From NCBI GenBank assembly GCA_030765725.1, contig JAVCDF010000001.1, forward strand, positions 186,001 to 250,000: a DNA stretch of 64,000 nt, given 5' to 3'. Each line of letters starts with the position of its first letter. Within the stretch, counting starts at the first letter, position 1. Shown in pieces: positions 42,518 through 50,530 of the stretch. Source of the DNA: Candidatus Chlorobium antarcticum. GTDB lineage: Bacteria; Bacteroidota; Chlorobiia; Chlorobiales; Chlorobiaceae. The notes beneath the pieces were generated by a model. It was not told the DNA's origin, ran no database searches, and saw nothing but the letters and a program-made list of their open reading frames with translations. The translations under genes and the position numbers were made by a program.

Positions 42518-42991
42518 TCATCTTCCTGCTACTGTTTTCAGACGGCGTTCATGGAGCTTTTCAAGAATAATCCGCACCAGATACTGGAGGGCATTGAGAA
42601 CATAGGTGAAATATGCAAGAAATGCCTCCTGCACAAGCAGATCCTCTGAAGCACCCATGAAGGCAAGAACAAAATAGAGCAGGTGAAAAGCGGCCGCCAG
42701 AACACTGCCAATGTCCTCCCACAGGAACTCTTTTGAAAAAACCCACTGGTCAAATATCTCCTTCTCAAAGTATGCGCCGGTAACAAAGAGCAGGCCGAAA
42801 AGAAACGACTTGAACAATATGGCAACACTGACCCAGTAAAAACTGAACAGGCTACTGTCCATCGCATAGAGAGCTGTCACGCTTATTCCAATGAGAAAAA
42901 CAATAAACTGTATGGGAGCAAGAATCAGCTGAACATCGGTCCAGACGGAAGCGTTCCTTTTGGCGAGCTGATCGGGAGTGTAACGGGGCAT
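42518..42991 (-). CDS. bchV: 3-vinyl bacteriochlorophyllide hydratase (BchF/BchV family)
   Basis: Membrane enzyme hydrating the C-3 vinyl group to 1-hydroxyethyl in bacteriochlorophyll synthesis. The ATG at 42991 gives 157 residues beginning [20 protein letters not shown]. Four membrane segments follow, with the family pattern [20 protein letters not shown] (~82-101) and [10 protein letters not shown] (~133-142). Green sulfur bacteria have two such enzymes, BchF and BchV. I prefer BchV because bchV and bchQ are neighbours in Chlorobium as I recall, and a BchQ-like gene is divergent here. BchF remains possible. Confidence 0.75.
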   Translation of the reverse strand: MPRYTPDQLAKRNASVWTDVQLILAPIQFIVFLIGISVTALYAMDSSLFSFYWVSVAILFKSFLFGLLFVTGAYFEKEIFDQWVFSKEFLWEDIGSVLAAAFHLLYFVLAFMGASEDLLVQEAFLAYFTYVLNALQYLVRIILEKLHERRLKTVAGR

Positions 42992-43035
42992 AGTCGGCAG
43001 CAACTGAAAATTTCAAAAACCTCAAAAAACCTCTT

Positions 43036-43063
43036 AATATAGGAACTAATCACCAGAACCCAA
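43036..43063 (-). promoter_or_regulatory. possible promoter for bchV and downstream genes
   Basis: On the minus strand, TTGGGT (43063-43058) and TATATT (43041-43036) are separated by 16 bp, 44 bases upstream of the bchV ATG. The rest of this 208-bp gap holds an AT-rich near-palindrome (about 43127-43147, TTTAATATATTTAAATTA) nearer the radical SAM gene, which may be part of its control region. Confidence 0.45.
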
Positions 43064-43199
43064 CCAGCATCCGACAGGGAGGCAACAGGAAAAAGAACCA
43101 GCCATTCCGAAAAGTGAACTGGATAATTTAATATATTTAAATTATGCTCAGAATTCTTATCAGAAGAGAACCGCCGCAACTGCCACTGAATTTCAAATA

Positions 43200-44627
43200 A
43201 TGACCATCATGGCAACTGCTTCACTGGAAACTTCATCGCTGGCCACCCGACCGCTCAGCATACTCCTTATTGCCCCAAAAGGGGAAAAAGACTCCAAAAC
43301 CAACCAGAAGCCGCTGTTCCACATGGCTTTGGGTGTACTTATAAGCATCAGTCCACCCGAACACCATATCGAAATAATAGATGAGCATTTCGGAGACACC
43401 ATTGACTACAGCAAAAAGTACGACTTTGTAGCCATCACCTCCCGCACTATTGATGCCTCAAGAGCCTACGACATAGCCGACCAGTTCCAACAGCATGGCC
43501 AGAAAGTCATACTTGGAGGTCTGCATGTATCATTCAATCCCGATGAAGCGGCCCCCCACGCCGACACAATAGTCTGCGGTGAAGCGGAAAACCTTTGGAG
43601 TACCCTGCTCGAGGATGCCCAGTTGAACCGCCTCAAACCGTCCTACAACGCAAAAGACTTTCCGCCGGTAACGGAAATAGCGCCCTTGGACTACAGGCGC
43701 ATCGCTGCAGCTTCAAAACGGGGCAAGGTTGATGGCACAAAATCCATTCCCATATACATAACCAGAGGCTGCCCATTCACCTGCACCTTCTGCGTCACGC
43801 CAAACTTCACAGGCAAACTCTACCGCACCCAGAAACCCGAAGACCTGAAACGGCAGATTGAAGAAGCAAAAGAGATGTTTTTCCAGCAGAACGGGAAAAA
43901 CTCAAAACCCTGGTTCATGCTGTGTGATGAAAACCTTGGCATCAGCAAAAAACGGCTCTGGGATGCACTCGATCTGCTCAAAGAGTGTAACATCAACTTC
44001 AGCGTCTTTTTCAGCATGAACTTTCTTGAAGATGACGAAACCGTCAAGAAACTGGTAGATGCAGGATGCCTCATGGCGCTGGTAGGCTTTGAATCAATCA
44101 AACAGAGCACGCTTGAGGCATACAACAAAGGGCATGTCAACTCGGCAAGCAAAATAACCGAAGTAATTGAACGCTGCCGCCGGGCAGGGCTGAACATTCA
44201 GGGCAACTTTCTCATCAATCCGGATCTCGACTCCTATGAAGACATGGATGACCTAGTGGAGTTCATAGGAAAAAACAATGTCTTCATGCCTATCATGCAA
44301 ATCATCACCCCCTATCCGGGAACGACGATGTACCATGAATACCGGGAGAAGGGGCTCATTACCGACGAAGACTGGGACAAATACAATGCAATGAACCTCG
44401 TCATTGAATCAAAAAAATACCCGCCCGTGGCATTCCAGCATAAATTCATGACGAGTTACTACGGCACATATTCCTGGAAAAAAATAATCAACCGGATACG
44501 AGCCAATCCCTACCCACTCCTCAACCTCATCACAAGCCTTGCGTTCAGGAAAAACCTTCATGAACAGCTTCGGACATTTGAAGAGAACCACCAGCTTCAA
44601 AAGACCAGAAAATTCAACATTCTTTAA
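43200..44627 (+). CDS. bchQ: B12-binding radical SAM protein, probable bacteriochlorophyllide C-8(2) methyltransferase BchQ
   Basis: A 475-residue radical SAM enzyme. The N-terminal ~165 residues form a cobalamin-binding-like Rossmann domain ([41 protein letters not shown]). The SAM/4Fe-4S motif CPFTCTFC (CxxxCxxC) lies near residue 196, and the barrel continues with [15 protein letters not shown] and VGFES. This is the BchE/BchQ/BchR group. Divergence from a BchV-like gene and closeness to csm genes favour BchQ, which methylates the C-8 side chain of BChl c. BchR or another paralogue cannot be excluded. A second ATG at 43209 is an alternative start. Confidence 0.7.
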   Translation: MTIMATASLETSSLATRPLSILLIAPKGEKDSKTNQKPLFHMALGVLISISPPEHHIEIIDEHFGDTIDYSKKYDFVAITSRTIDASRAYDIADQFQQHGQKVILGGLHVSFNPDEAAPHADTIVCGEAENLWSTLLEDAQLNRLKPSYNAKDFPPVTEIAPLDYRRIAAASKRGKVDGTKSIPIYITRGCPFTCTFCVTPNFTGKLYRTQKPEDLKRQIEEAKEMFFQQNGKNSKPWFMLCDENLGISKKRLWDALDLLKECNINFSVFFSMNFLEDDETVKKLVDAGCLMALVGFESIKQSTLEAYNKGHVNSASKITEVIERCRRAGLNIQGNFLINPDLDSYEDMDDLVEFIGKNNVFMPIMQIITPYPGTTMYHEYREKGLITDEDWDKYNAMNLVIESKKYPPVAFQHKFMTSYYGTYSWKKIINRIRANPYPLLNLITSLAFRKNLHEQLRTFEENHQLQKTRKFNIL

Positions 44628-44646
44628 CCCTCAGTCATCTAAAAAA

Positions 44647-44763
44647 ATGGAAACCCCATTCAACTACACCGCAATTATTGCCCCGGCAGCTTATTTCATA
44701 TTCGGCGTTGTCATCGTCTTCATGCTCAACAAGTTTATCGGCAAACAGAAGCCAACCCGATAA
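44647..44763 (+). CDS. 38-residue single-span membrane protein between bchQ and csmB
   Basis: Short open frame METPFNYTAI... of 38 codons. It starts 19 bp after the radical SAM stop and ends TAA at 44763. It has a polar N-terminus, one hydrophobic span (~9-27, IIAPAAYFIFGVVIVFMLN) and a basic tail (KFIGKQKPTR), so Nin/Cout or the reverse cannot be fixed. No good Shine-Dalgarno is visible. The well-formed hydrophobic helix followed by a positive tail argues for a real protein. I do not recognise the family. It could be a small subunit of a photosynthetic membrane complex, but that rests only on position. Confidence 0.55.
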   Translation: METPFNYTAIIAPAAYFIFGVVIVFMLNKFIGKQKPTR

Positions 44764-44810
44764 CCCCCGTTAACGGAAAGAACTGCGAAGACACACGGAA
44801 TTTTTAATGT

Positions 44811-44839
44811 TTGGCTCTTGGCTAAGATTATTTTAATTT
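44811..44839 (+). promoter_or_regulatory. predicted promoter for csmB
   Basis: TTGGCT (44811-44816), 17 bp, TAATTT (44834-44839), 89 bases upstream of the csmB ATG. It closely resembles the element before csmE (TTGGTT, 17 bp, TAAATT), which supports a shared mode of expression. The leader is AT-rich without other obvious structure. Confidence 0.5.
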
Positions 44840-44928
44840 ACTAAAAATAAGAGTGTTGCGGCCTTTAATCGCTACTGACGCAGTCTTCAACAGCAAACAG
44901 TTTTTTTTCAAACCAAACAACAACTACC

Positions 44929-45156
44929 ATGGCAAACGAAACCAACAATGACTTCGCAGGCTCCATCAACGGCCTTCTTGAAACAGTAGGCAAGCTTGGA
45001 CAGCAGCAGGTTGACATGCTCAACAGCGGCATCAAAACCGCATCTGAAATGGCCGCTCCTCTTGGCAAAACCATGACCGACCTTGCAGGCAACGCTTTGA
45101 ATGCAGTCAATCAGGTTCTGCAGAGCGTCTCTTCTGCAATCAGCGGCAAAAAATAA
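44929..45156 (+). CDS. csmB: chlorosome envelope protein, CsmB/CsmF family
   Basis: A 75-residue small protein, MANETNNDFAGSINGLLETV..., with amphipathic and hydrophobic stretches, no charged clusters and a GKK end. Size and pattern (ETNxDFAGxxN, GKLxQQQVD, DLAGNALNAVNQ) fit the CsmB/CsmF proteins of the lipid monolayer surrounding the chlorosome. I cannot separate CsmB from its paralogue CsmF by eye. A strong terminator follows (45182-45217), so the gene is probably transcribed alone from the promoter at 44811. The start is well placed after an AAACAACAACTACC leader. Confidence 0.75.
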   Translation: MANETNNDFAGSINGLLETVGKLGQQQVDMLNSGIKTASEMAAPLGKTMTDLAGNALNAVNQVLQSVSSAISGKK

Positions 45157-45181
45157 AAAGCCCTGATACGGTTCCTTTCTC

Positions 45182-45217
45182 AAAGCACCTTGAGCCCTAG
45201 GGCTCAAGGTGCTTTTT
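45182..45217 (+). terminator. strong rho-independent terminator after csmB
   Basis: AAAGCACCTTGAGCCC, a TA turn, then GGGCTCAAGGTGCTTTTTT form a perfect 16-bp inverted repeat followed by a T run. This is one of the longest stems in the window, in keeping with an abundant monocistronic message. Confidence 0.92.
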
Positions 45218-45220
45218 TAT

Positions 45221-45249
45221 TTGGTTCAGCTGGAATGTTTCCCTAAATT
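45221..45249 (+). promoter_or_regulatory. predicted promoter for csmE
   Basis: TTGGTT (45221-45226), 17 bp, TAAATT (45244-45249), 57 bases before the ATG at 45307 and directly after the csmB terminator. A short GGTA/TACC inverted repeat lies in the leader. Confidence 0.5.
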
Positions 45250-45306
45250 CCTGTAAAGAAACTATTGGTAAGTAACTACCATTTTCAAGAGAAAGGAACA
45301 GTAGCT

Positions 45307-45561
45307 ATGGATAAATTCGCAGGCGCATTCACACAGTGGGCAGTGGCATTTGGCAGGTTCACAGAGATCTTCACCGATGGCCATTGGTGGACAATGGGCG
45401 ACTACATGGAAAATGTAGGAAAGACAACCAAGCGTCTCCTTAAAAATGCATACCCGTATATCAACGACGGTGGATCAGCAGGCGTAATGCGTGGTTCGTC
45501 ACCCGAAGTATCAGGATATGCAAGGCCGACCAAGTCAGTTGGAAAACGATTTGAGGATTGA
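45307..45561 (+). CDS. csmE: chlorosome envelope protein, CsmA/CsmE family
   Basis: From the ATG at 45307, preceded by AGAAAGGAAC, the product is 84 residues. It follows the CsmA plan: a hydrophobic amphipathic N-terminal helix, DGHWW with the histidine (26) corresponding to the proposed bacteriochlorophyll a ligand of the CsmA baseplate protein, then KNAYPY, and the C-terminal RGSSPEVSGYARPTKS that matches the removed tail of pre-CsmA. Length and divergence from CsmA suggest the paralogue CsmE. The upstream in-frame ATG at 45265 would add a non-conserved tail. It is monocistronic, with its own promoter and terminator. Confidence 0.8.
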   Translation: MDKFAGAFTQWAVAFGRFTEIFTDGHWWTMGDYMENVGKTTKRLLKNAYPYINDGGSAGVMRGSSPEVSGYARPTKSVGKRFED

Positions 45562-45579
45562 GCGCCGGACATAAAGGAA

Positions 45580-45612
45580 TTAAAAAAACGGGATAAACAT
45601 CCCGTTTTTTTT
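45580..45612 (+). terminator. rho-independent terminator after csmE
   Basis: AAAAAAACGGGATAAACATCCCG followed by nine T residues. The CGGGAT/ATCCCG stem is extended by the A/T runs, so it can also serve the convergent glycosyltransferase gene at 45669. Confidence 0.88.
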
Positions 45613-45668
45613 TGCCCACTCAAACCTGCCGGGGCCTTCATTATTGATTACCGCACCGGTACCCTTCT

Positions 45669-46787
45669 TCAGGAAATCATAGCTTTATAGGCATCAATAA
45701 GGGCTCCATTCACAGCCGACCACGACTGCCGTTCAGCATAGGCAAGCCCTTTTTTCCTCTGTCGTTCCAGAGTATCAGACGAATCAAGCAGTTCACGGCA
45801 CCGGTCAAAAAAGTCATCCACATCCCCGGCACGGGCAACAAGACCCCCACCCGAAAGCTCAACAATATCCCTGCAGCCGCCAATATCAGACACCACCGCG
45901 AGCAGACCGGATGAAACAGCCTCAAGAGCCACATTGCAGAACGCTTCGGTAGTGGAGGGAAAAAGAAAAATATCACCGCTGGCATAGGCCCGAGGGAGCT
46001 CACTGCCCGTCAGGTATCCGGTAAACACCGCCTCCGGCATATGACTTCTGAGCTCATCCTCCTCAGGCCCCGACCCGATCATGACAAACCGGACCCGATC
46101 TCCAAGCCCCTCACGGATAAACCGTTCATACAGATCCATCACCACACGGATATCCTTGTACCAGACAAACCGTCCTGCAAAAACAAACACCGTTCTGCCC
46201 TCGGCACGCCACTCCTTCCGCAGTGCAAGGGAGCGCCGTGCGGGATTGAAAAGATCACGGTCGATCCCTCTTGACCAGATGCCGACAGTGCGGATTCCTT
46301 TTTCCAGAAGCTTCTCACGGACAATCTCATTTGGTGCCAGCACGGTATTGCAGCTGTTGTAAAACCAGACGAGATAGCGCCAAAGAGCCGGAGCAGCGAA
46401 CCCAAGCCTATAATAAGCAAGATATGAGGGGAAATCGGTATGATATGCGGAAGCAACCGGTAGCGACCGCTCTCTAGCATAGAGAAGAAACTTCCGGCCG
46501 ATAATGTCAGGGGTGGAAATATGGACAATATCAGGAGCAAACGCATCTAGCTGGCTGCGGGTCTCCGACAAAAAAAAACCAAGCCTGTAATCCGGATAAA
46601 GAGGGATTGGCACAGAGGGCATCCGGTGAACCTCAACCCCGTCATGATCTGCTCCTTCCGCAACATCAGGAGACCAGACAATAACCTCGTGACCGTTTTT
46701 TCTGAACGATGAAACCAGCTGATAGATTGATTTTACAGCGCCGTCTTTGTCCTTGACATATGTTCCGGCGTACAAAGCAATCTTCAT
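45669..46787 (-). CDS. glycosyltransferase family 4 protein
   Basis: GT-B fold glycosyltransferase of 372 residues. The N-terminal Rossmann part has DKDGAVKSIYQLVSSFRKNGHEV (~14-36) and HISTPDIIGRKFLLYA. The C-terminal donor domain has AGRFVWYKDI (~205), GSGPEEDEL (~238) and the nucleotide-sugar site STTEAFCNVALEA (~282-294), typical of GT4 enzymes that decorate lipids or polysaccharides (SqdX- or mannosyltransferase-like). Donor and acceptor are unknown. It is convergent with csmE, monocistronic. Confidence 0.85.
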   Translation of the reverse strand: MKIALYAGTYVKDKDGAVKSIYQLVSSFRKNGHEVIVWSPDVAEGADHDGVEVHRMPSVPIPLYPDYRLGFFLSETRSQLDAFAPDIVHISTPDIIGRKFLLYARERSLPVASAYHTDFPSYLAYYRLGFAAPALWRYLVWFYNSCNTVLAPNEIVREKLLEKGIRTVGIWSRGIDRDLFNPARRSLALRKEWRAEGRTVFVFAGRFVWYKDIRVVMDLYERFIREGLGDRVRFVMIGSGPEEDELRSHMPEAVFTGYLTGSELPRAYASGDIFLFPSTTEAFCNVALEAVSSGLLAVVSDIGGCRDIVELSGGGLVARAGDVDDFFDRCRELLDSSDTLERQRKKGLAYAERQSWSAVNGALIDAYKAMIS

Positions 46788-46865
46788 GACAGGCGTTTCA
46801 ATTCAGGCGGTTCTTCATCGGCATGATACAAAGGTAACACTTCCTCCCGAAAAAAACATCATGCC

Positions 46866-47345
46866 TCAGGGAGTTCCCTTTTCCTTCATGGCCAACCGCC
46901 CCACCACCGGACTTACCAGCCGCCTGAAATCCCTGTATGGAAGACGCAGCAGTTCAGTATGAGCTCCTGCATTGAAAGCAATTTCATCATCCTCCTCAAG
47001 CTCTTCAGAAACATAGACTTCCATACCATACAGATTCCCGAATGGAGGCATTGCACCTGGTTCACATTCAGGAAAAAGGTCGCTGAACTCCTCTTCATCG
47101 GCAAGAACAATATCCTCTATTCCAGCCAGTTTCTGCAGAAGAACGAAATCAATTTGACGGGAAGCGGGAAGCACCACCATGACAATTCTTCCCCTTATTT
47201 TCACCATAACGGTTTTCGCCAGCTCCCTGCCGGGCACATGGGCGGCAGCGGCAATCTCCTGTGCCGTGTAGGCCGGTGAATGGCTGACAACAAAGTAACG
47301 GACCGAGTGGCTGTCAAGGTACTCCCGCAATCTCTTGATAGGCAT
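46866..47345 (-). CDS. YbaK/EbsC-type aminoacyl-tRNA deacylase domain protein
   Basis: A 159-residue stand-alone editing-domain protein from ATG 47345 (the frame is open to 47441). It shows HSPAYTAQEIAAAAHVPGRELAKTV and the key lysine in TVMVKIRG, then PFGNLYGMEVYVSEEL, as in the YbaK/ProX superfamily that hydrolyses mischarged tRNA. The exact amino-acid specificity is not deducible. It is separated by 78 bp from the downstream glycosyltransferase. Confidence 0.85.
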   Translation of the reverse strand: MPIKRLREYLDSHSVRYFVVSHSPAYTAQEIAAAAHVPGRELAKTVMVKIRGRIVMVVLPASRQIDFVLLQKLAGIEDIVLADEEEFSDLFPECEPGAMPPFGNLYGMEVYVSEELEEDDEIAFNAGAHTELLRLPYRDFRRLVSPVVGRLAMKEKGTP

Positions 47346-47462
47346 AATGCAACTCCCTGTTGTCTGGTTGAAGTCGGCTTCAGTACGACCTCTTTGCTTT
47401 TTAAAGCTACGGTTTTCAGAAACTGAATCCAACTCTGCCAATGCACTCCCCCAAAAAAGCCC

Positions 47463-48227
47463 TCATGAGGAGCCAAGCACCTTCATTGCCTCACAGTACC
47501 CGGCCTCGATGAGATCGGGAATCTGCGCCATATCGACCAGATTGAAACCCGACAGGTCGGGAGCTATGCACATGTCCGCTGTAGCGGTCTGCATGCGGGT
47601 CGTATTGGTGATGGCGCTGTAAAAAGAGTTCAGGAGAAGTCCGACGATATTCTCCGGGCGGCTGAAGGCATGACGGGCAAGCAAGTCAACACAGATAACA
47701 GGGCTGAGGCTATGCTCCACAAGAGGTGAAACAGGCACATTCTCCATCAGCATACCGTCCACAAGCAAGGCACCGGCATAGTCCACCGGCCGAAACAGAC
47801 CGGGAATGCAGCAGCTGGCCATCACGGCCATTGCCACATCCCCCTTCTCCAAAACAACTTTCCTTCCCATAGAGATGTCTGTAGCAATAATGACAAGGGG
47901 AATCGCGGCATCCTCAATGTTTTTATGCCCGAGAAGGTCGTTGACAACACTCCCGAACTTTTTGTTCGAAAGCAGGCCAAACTGCGAAATCGAGGGGCCC
48001 GAAAGGTCCAGCCAATCGAGATCGGATACGGCTTCGGCTATCTCCTGCCAGCCTTTCCCAAACGCAAGCAAGGCAGCGACAAACGAGCCGATGCTGGTTC
48101 CACTGACCATGGCTGGCACCAGCCCAAGACGGTCAAACGCCTTGAGCACTCCTATATGTGCGGCGCCCAGCACAGCCCCGCCGCCCAATGCCAGTCCCAG
48201 CTGCTGCCGCTTTAGCTCTTGCTTCAT
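47463..48227 (-). CDS. patatin-like phospholipase family protein (RssA-like)
   Basis: A 254-residue protein with the glycine-rich oxyanion loop [17 protein letters not shown] (~12-28), nucleophile elbow GTSIG (~43-47) and the dyad aspartate in [12 protein letters not shown] (~153-164). This is the Ser-Asp dyad arrangement of bacterial patatins. It would hydrolyse acyl esters, probably membrane lipids; the substrate is unknown. It is divergent from the TerC gene. Confidence 0.88.
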   Translation of the reverse strand: MKQELKRQQLGLALGGGAVLGAAHIGVLKAFDRLGLVPAMVSGTSIGSFVAALLAFGKGWQEIAEAVSDLDWLDLSGPSISQFGLLSNKKFGSVVNDLLGHKNIEDAAIPLVIIATDISMGRKVVLEKGDVAMAVMASCCIPGLFRPVDYAGALLVDGMLMENVPVSPLVEHSLSPVICVDLLARHAFSRPENIVGLLLNSFYSAITNTTRMQTATADMCIAPDLSGFNLVDMAQIPDLIEAGYCEAMKVLGSS

Positions 48228-48318
48228 AAATATTCCACCATAGGAGAACCCTTTGCTGTAACAATGCAGTTGCCTACATTACAAAAAAATAATTGACAAC
48301 CAGTCTTCCCTGAAAACA

Positions 48319-49086
48319 ATGGAATGGATCACGCAGCCCGAAGCCTGGGTAGCCCTGGCAACCCTTACCGCTCTTGAGATTGTCCTTGGCATTGACAATA
48401 TCATCTTCATATCCATCATTGCCAACCGCCTCCCCAAACACCAGCGTGAAAAAGGCAGAACGATCGGGCTTGCACTTGCCATGCTCACCCGAATTATGCT
48501 GCTGCTCTCCATCAGCGTCATCATGGGGCTGACAGCACCCCTCTTCACCTTCTTGAGCCATCATATTTCAGGACGGGACCTTATTCTTATTTCTGGAGGA
48601 CTCTTTCTGCTGGCCAAAAGCACCCATGAAATCCATCAGAGCCTTGAGGGAATTGAAGAGGACTCCAAAACCCGCAGCACAGGCAACTTCCTTTTCACAA
48701 TGCTGCAGATAGCCCTGCTCGACATCGTCTTCTCGCTCGACTCCGTCATCACCGCAGTCGGCCTTGCCCGCGACCTCCCGGTCATGATTATCGCCATCAT
48801 GATATCCGTCGGAATCATGATGCTCGCTGCAAAAGGAATCAGCGAATTTGTTGAACAGCACCCGACAATCAAAATGCTTGCCCTCAGCTTTCTGATACTT
48901 GTAGGCGTCACCCTGCTTGCCGAAGGAGCTGACTATGAAATACCTAGGGGCTACATCTATTTCGCCATGGCCTTTTCAGTGTCGGTGGAAATGCTCAACA
49001 TCCGACTCCGTGCAAGAAAAACAGAACCCGTCCATCTACACCCTTCACTCCCTACAGACGCAAAGACGCAGGAAGAAACCGACTGA
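48319..49086 (+). CDS. TerC family integral membrane protein
   Basis: A 255-residue membrane protein with about seven spans. The conserved acidic motifs LEIVLGIDNIIFISI (~18-32) and LDIVFSLDSVITAVGLA (~137-153) are the TerC signatures thought to bind metal ions. Members have been linked to metal (for example manganese) export or tellurite resistance. The hydrophilic tail after ~235 is variable. It stands alone between divergent and convergent neighbours. Confidence 0.9.
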   Translation: MEWITQPEAWVALATLTALEIVLGIDNIIFISIIANRLPKHQREKGRTIGLALAMLTRIMLLLSISVIMGLTAPLFTFLSHHISGRDLILISGGLFLLAKSTHEIHQSLEGIEEDSKTRSTGNFLFTMLQIALLDIVFSLDSVITAVGLARDLPVMIIAIMISVGIMMLAAKGISEFVEQHPTIKMLALSFLILVGVTLLAEGADYEIPRGYIYFAMAFSVSVEMLNIRLRARKTEPVHLHPSLPTDAKTQEETD

Positions 49087-49096
49087 GAACAGCCGG

Positions 49097-49897
49097 CTAC
49101 AGCATAAGCCTGTCGAGGAGAACAGCCGCCGACACCGATGCATTGAGCGATTCTACCCGCATCCCTCCCCTGCCATGGGGAATAAGCACCAACCGGTCGG
49201 CAAGGCAGAGAACACCTTCACTGATGCCGTTCGCCTCGTTTCCAACAACAAGAACCTTTCGCGCCGGCCAGTCAGGAAACTCCCTGAAATCGTGACCCTT
49301 AAGTGAAGAGCAGACTACTTCGTACCCGTTCCGCTGCAACCCTTCAAGCTCCGTCTCAAGATTATTGACGCTGTAATGGGGAAGACTGAGCGTACTGCCG
49401 GCCGAGGAGCGGACTGTCTTCGGATTGTAGAGATCAACTGTACCCGGCCCTGAAAGCAGTGCATCGGCGCCGAACCATGCCGCAGTCCTGAGAATGGTTC
49501 CCGCATTGCCGGGATCCTGCACCCCGTCAAGCGCCACAACCATACGCCCCTCTCCCCCGACCGGAAGTTCTTCCAGCGGGCAGAAACGGGGCTGACGAAA
49601 CACCCCCGCAACCCCCTGAGGAGTCTCTGTCCCGGTCATCCGCAGAAAATCCACCGAATCCACACTAAGTACCTTCCCCGAATAAGCCTCCGCCTCTGGC
49701 AGCAATGCCTCAGCATCGGGGGTCAGGAACAGAGCAACCAGCGAATCCGGATCGGGAAGATGGAGAAGAAGCTCCCTCACCGTCCGCACTCCTTCAGCAA
49801 GAAACATCTCTTCCTCTTCACGATACTTCTTCCGCTGCAGCCTGACCATCCGTTTCAGCATACCCTGGCCTGCCGGCGGAAACAGCAATCCGCTCAT
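49097..49897 (-). CDS. TrmH/SpoU family RNA 2'-O-methyltransferase
   Basis: SAM-dependent SPOUT-fold enzyme of 266 residues. An N-terminal L30e-like substrate-binding segment (KKYREEEEMFLAEGVRTVRELL) is followed by the three SpoU motifs: DGVQDPGNAGTILRTA (~125-140), VGNEANGIS (~215-223) and VESLNASVSAAVLL (~248-261). It probably methylates 23S rRNA or tRNA; the target base is unclear. Its ATG overlaps the stop of the upstream membrane protein (ATGA), so the two are coupled. Confidence 0.9.
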   Translation of the reverse strand: MSGLLFPPAGQGMLKRMVRLQRKKYREEEEMFLAEGVRTVRELLLHLPDPDSLVALFLTPDAEALLPEAEAYSGKVLSVDSVDFLRMTGTETPQGVAGVFRQPRFCPLEELPVGGEGRMVVALDGVQDPGNAGTILRTAAWFGADALLSGPGTVDLYNPKTVRSSAGSTLSLPHYSVNNLETELEGLQRNGYEVVCSSLKGHDFREFPDWPARKVLVVGNEANGISEGVLCLADRLVLIPHGRGGMRVESLNASVSAAVLLDRLML

Positions 49898-50406
49898 GAT
49901 TTTCCTCCCGCTCTCTTCAAGCTCTCAATAGCCGAAGAAGGGCCGTGGGAAAAGTCCGAAGGCATAGTTCCCCCAGTCATAGGCCCGACCCCCACCTCAT
50001 CCTCCTCTTCAGGCGCACTCATGCTCCGCCCTATATACTCCTGAAAGCTCTCTTTCTCCATCTGCAGCTGCCCCAGAGTTGAGGGTCGTTCATCAATAGG
50101 GGCATCTCCAGAAGCGCAGGCACTCGCACTGAAAAAATCATCATCAGAAGGATATGCCTTCAGCCGTTCCCTCATCATGGAATCCTCCCGGGCCCTTCGC
50201 CGACGCTCTGAAACAGACTCGGCCTGTTCCCGTTGTCCTACAAGTGTCCTCAGCGAAACAAGTACACCTGCGGCAGCCAAAGCAAGACTCAAAACCAGAA
50301 GCATAAACCCTGCGTCCATACCCCCATACACGGCAAGAAAAAGTTCGATAGCAGCAAAGATGGAGGACAGAAAAAGAAAATTCAGCGCAAAAAGACGATC
50401 ACTCAT
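49894..50406 (-). CDS. hypothetical membrane protein with acidic cytoplasmic tail
   Basis: From ATG 50406 the product is 170 residues: two hydrophobic spans (~5-25 and ~30-52), then a basic stretch (ERRRRAREDSMMRERL) and a long Ser/Glu-rich, low-complexity tail. I recognise no family. Its stop overlaps the start of the SpoU methyltransferase by 4 bp, which implies cotranscription but not a shared role. Confidence 0.6.
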   Translation of the reverse strand: MSDRLFALNFLFLSSIFAAIELFLAVYGGMDAGFMLLVLSLALAAAGVLVSLRTLVGQREQAESVSERRRRAREDSMMRERLKAYPSDDDFFSASACASGDAPIDERPSTLGQLQMEKESFQEYIGRSMSAPEEEDEVGVGPMTGGTMPSDFSHGPSSAIESLKRAGGKS

Positions 50407-50530
50407 AACAAAAAGAAATAAAAAAGAGCCTCTCAGACGGTTCTGCAGCCGGGTGCCACAAAGCGCCATTGGCAATTCAAGGGAATTTAAGCGTTATTAG
50501 TCATTATAATGAAACCCCTTCACTCCGCCC

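Noticed and set aside
43127-43147. FNR- or Fur-type operator ahead of bchQ
   Set aside because: The AT-rich near-palindrome is not a clear match to any known operator and may simply be an AT-rich promoter region.
43200-44627. Naming the radical SAM gene bciD or bchE
   Set aside because: It has a cobalamin-like N-terminal domain and sits with a BchV-type gene; BciD is, as I recall, not cobalamin-dependent, and BchE is expected to be longer.
45265-45306. Upstream ATG for the csmE-like gene
   Set aside because: The extra 14 residues (MVSNYHFQEK...) have no CsmA-type character, and the ribosome-binding-like AGAAAGGAAC sits before the ATG at 45307.
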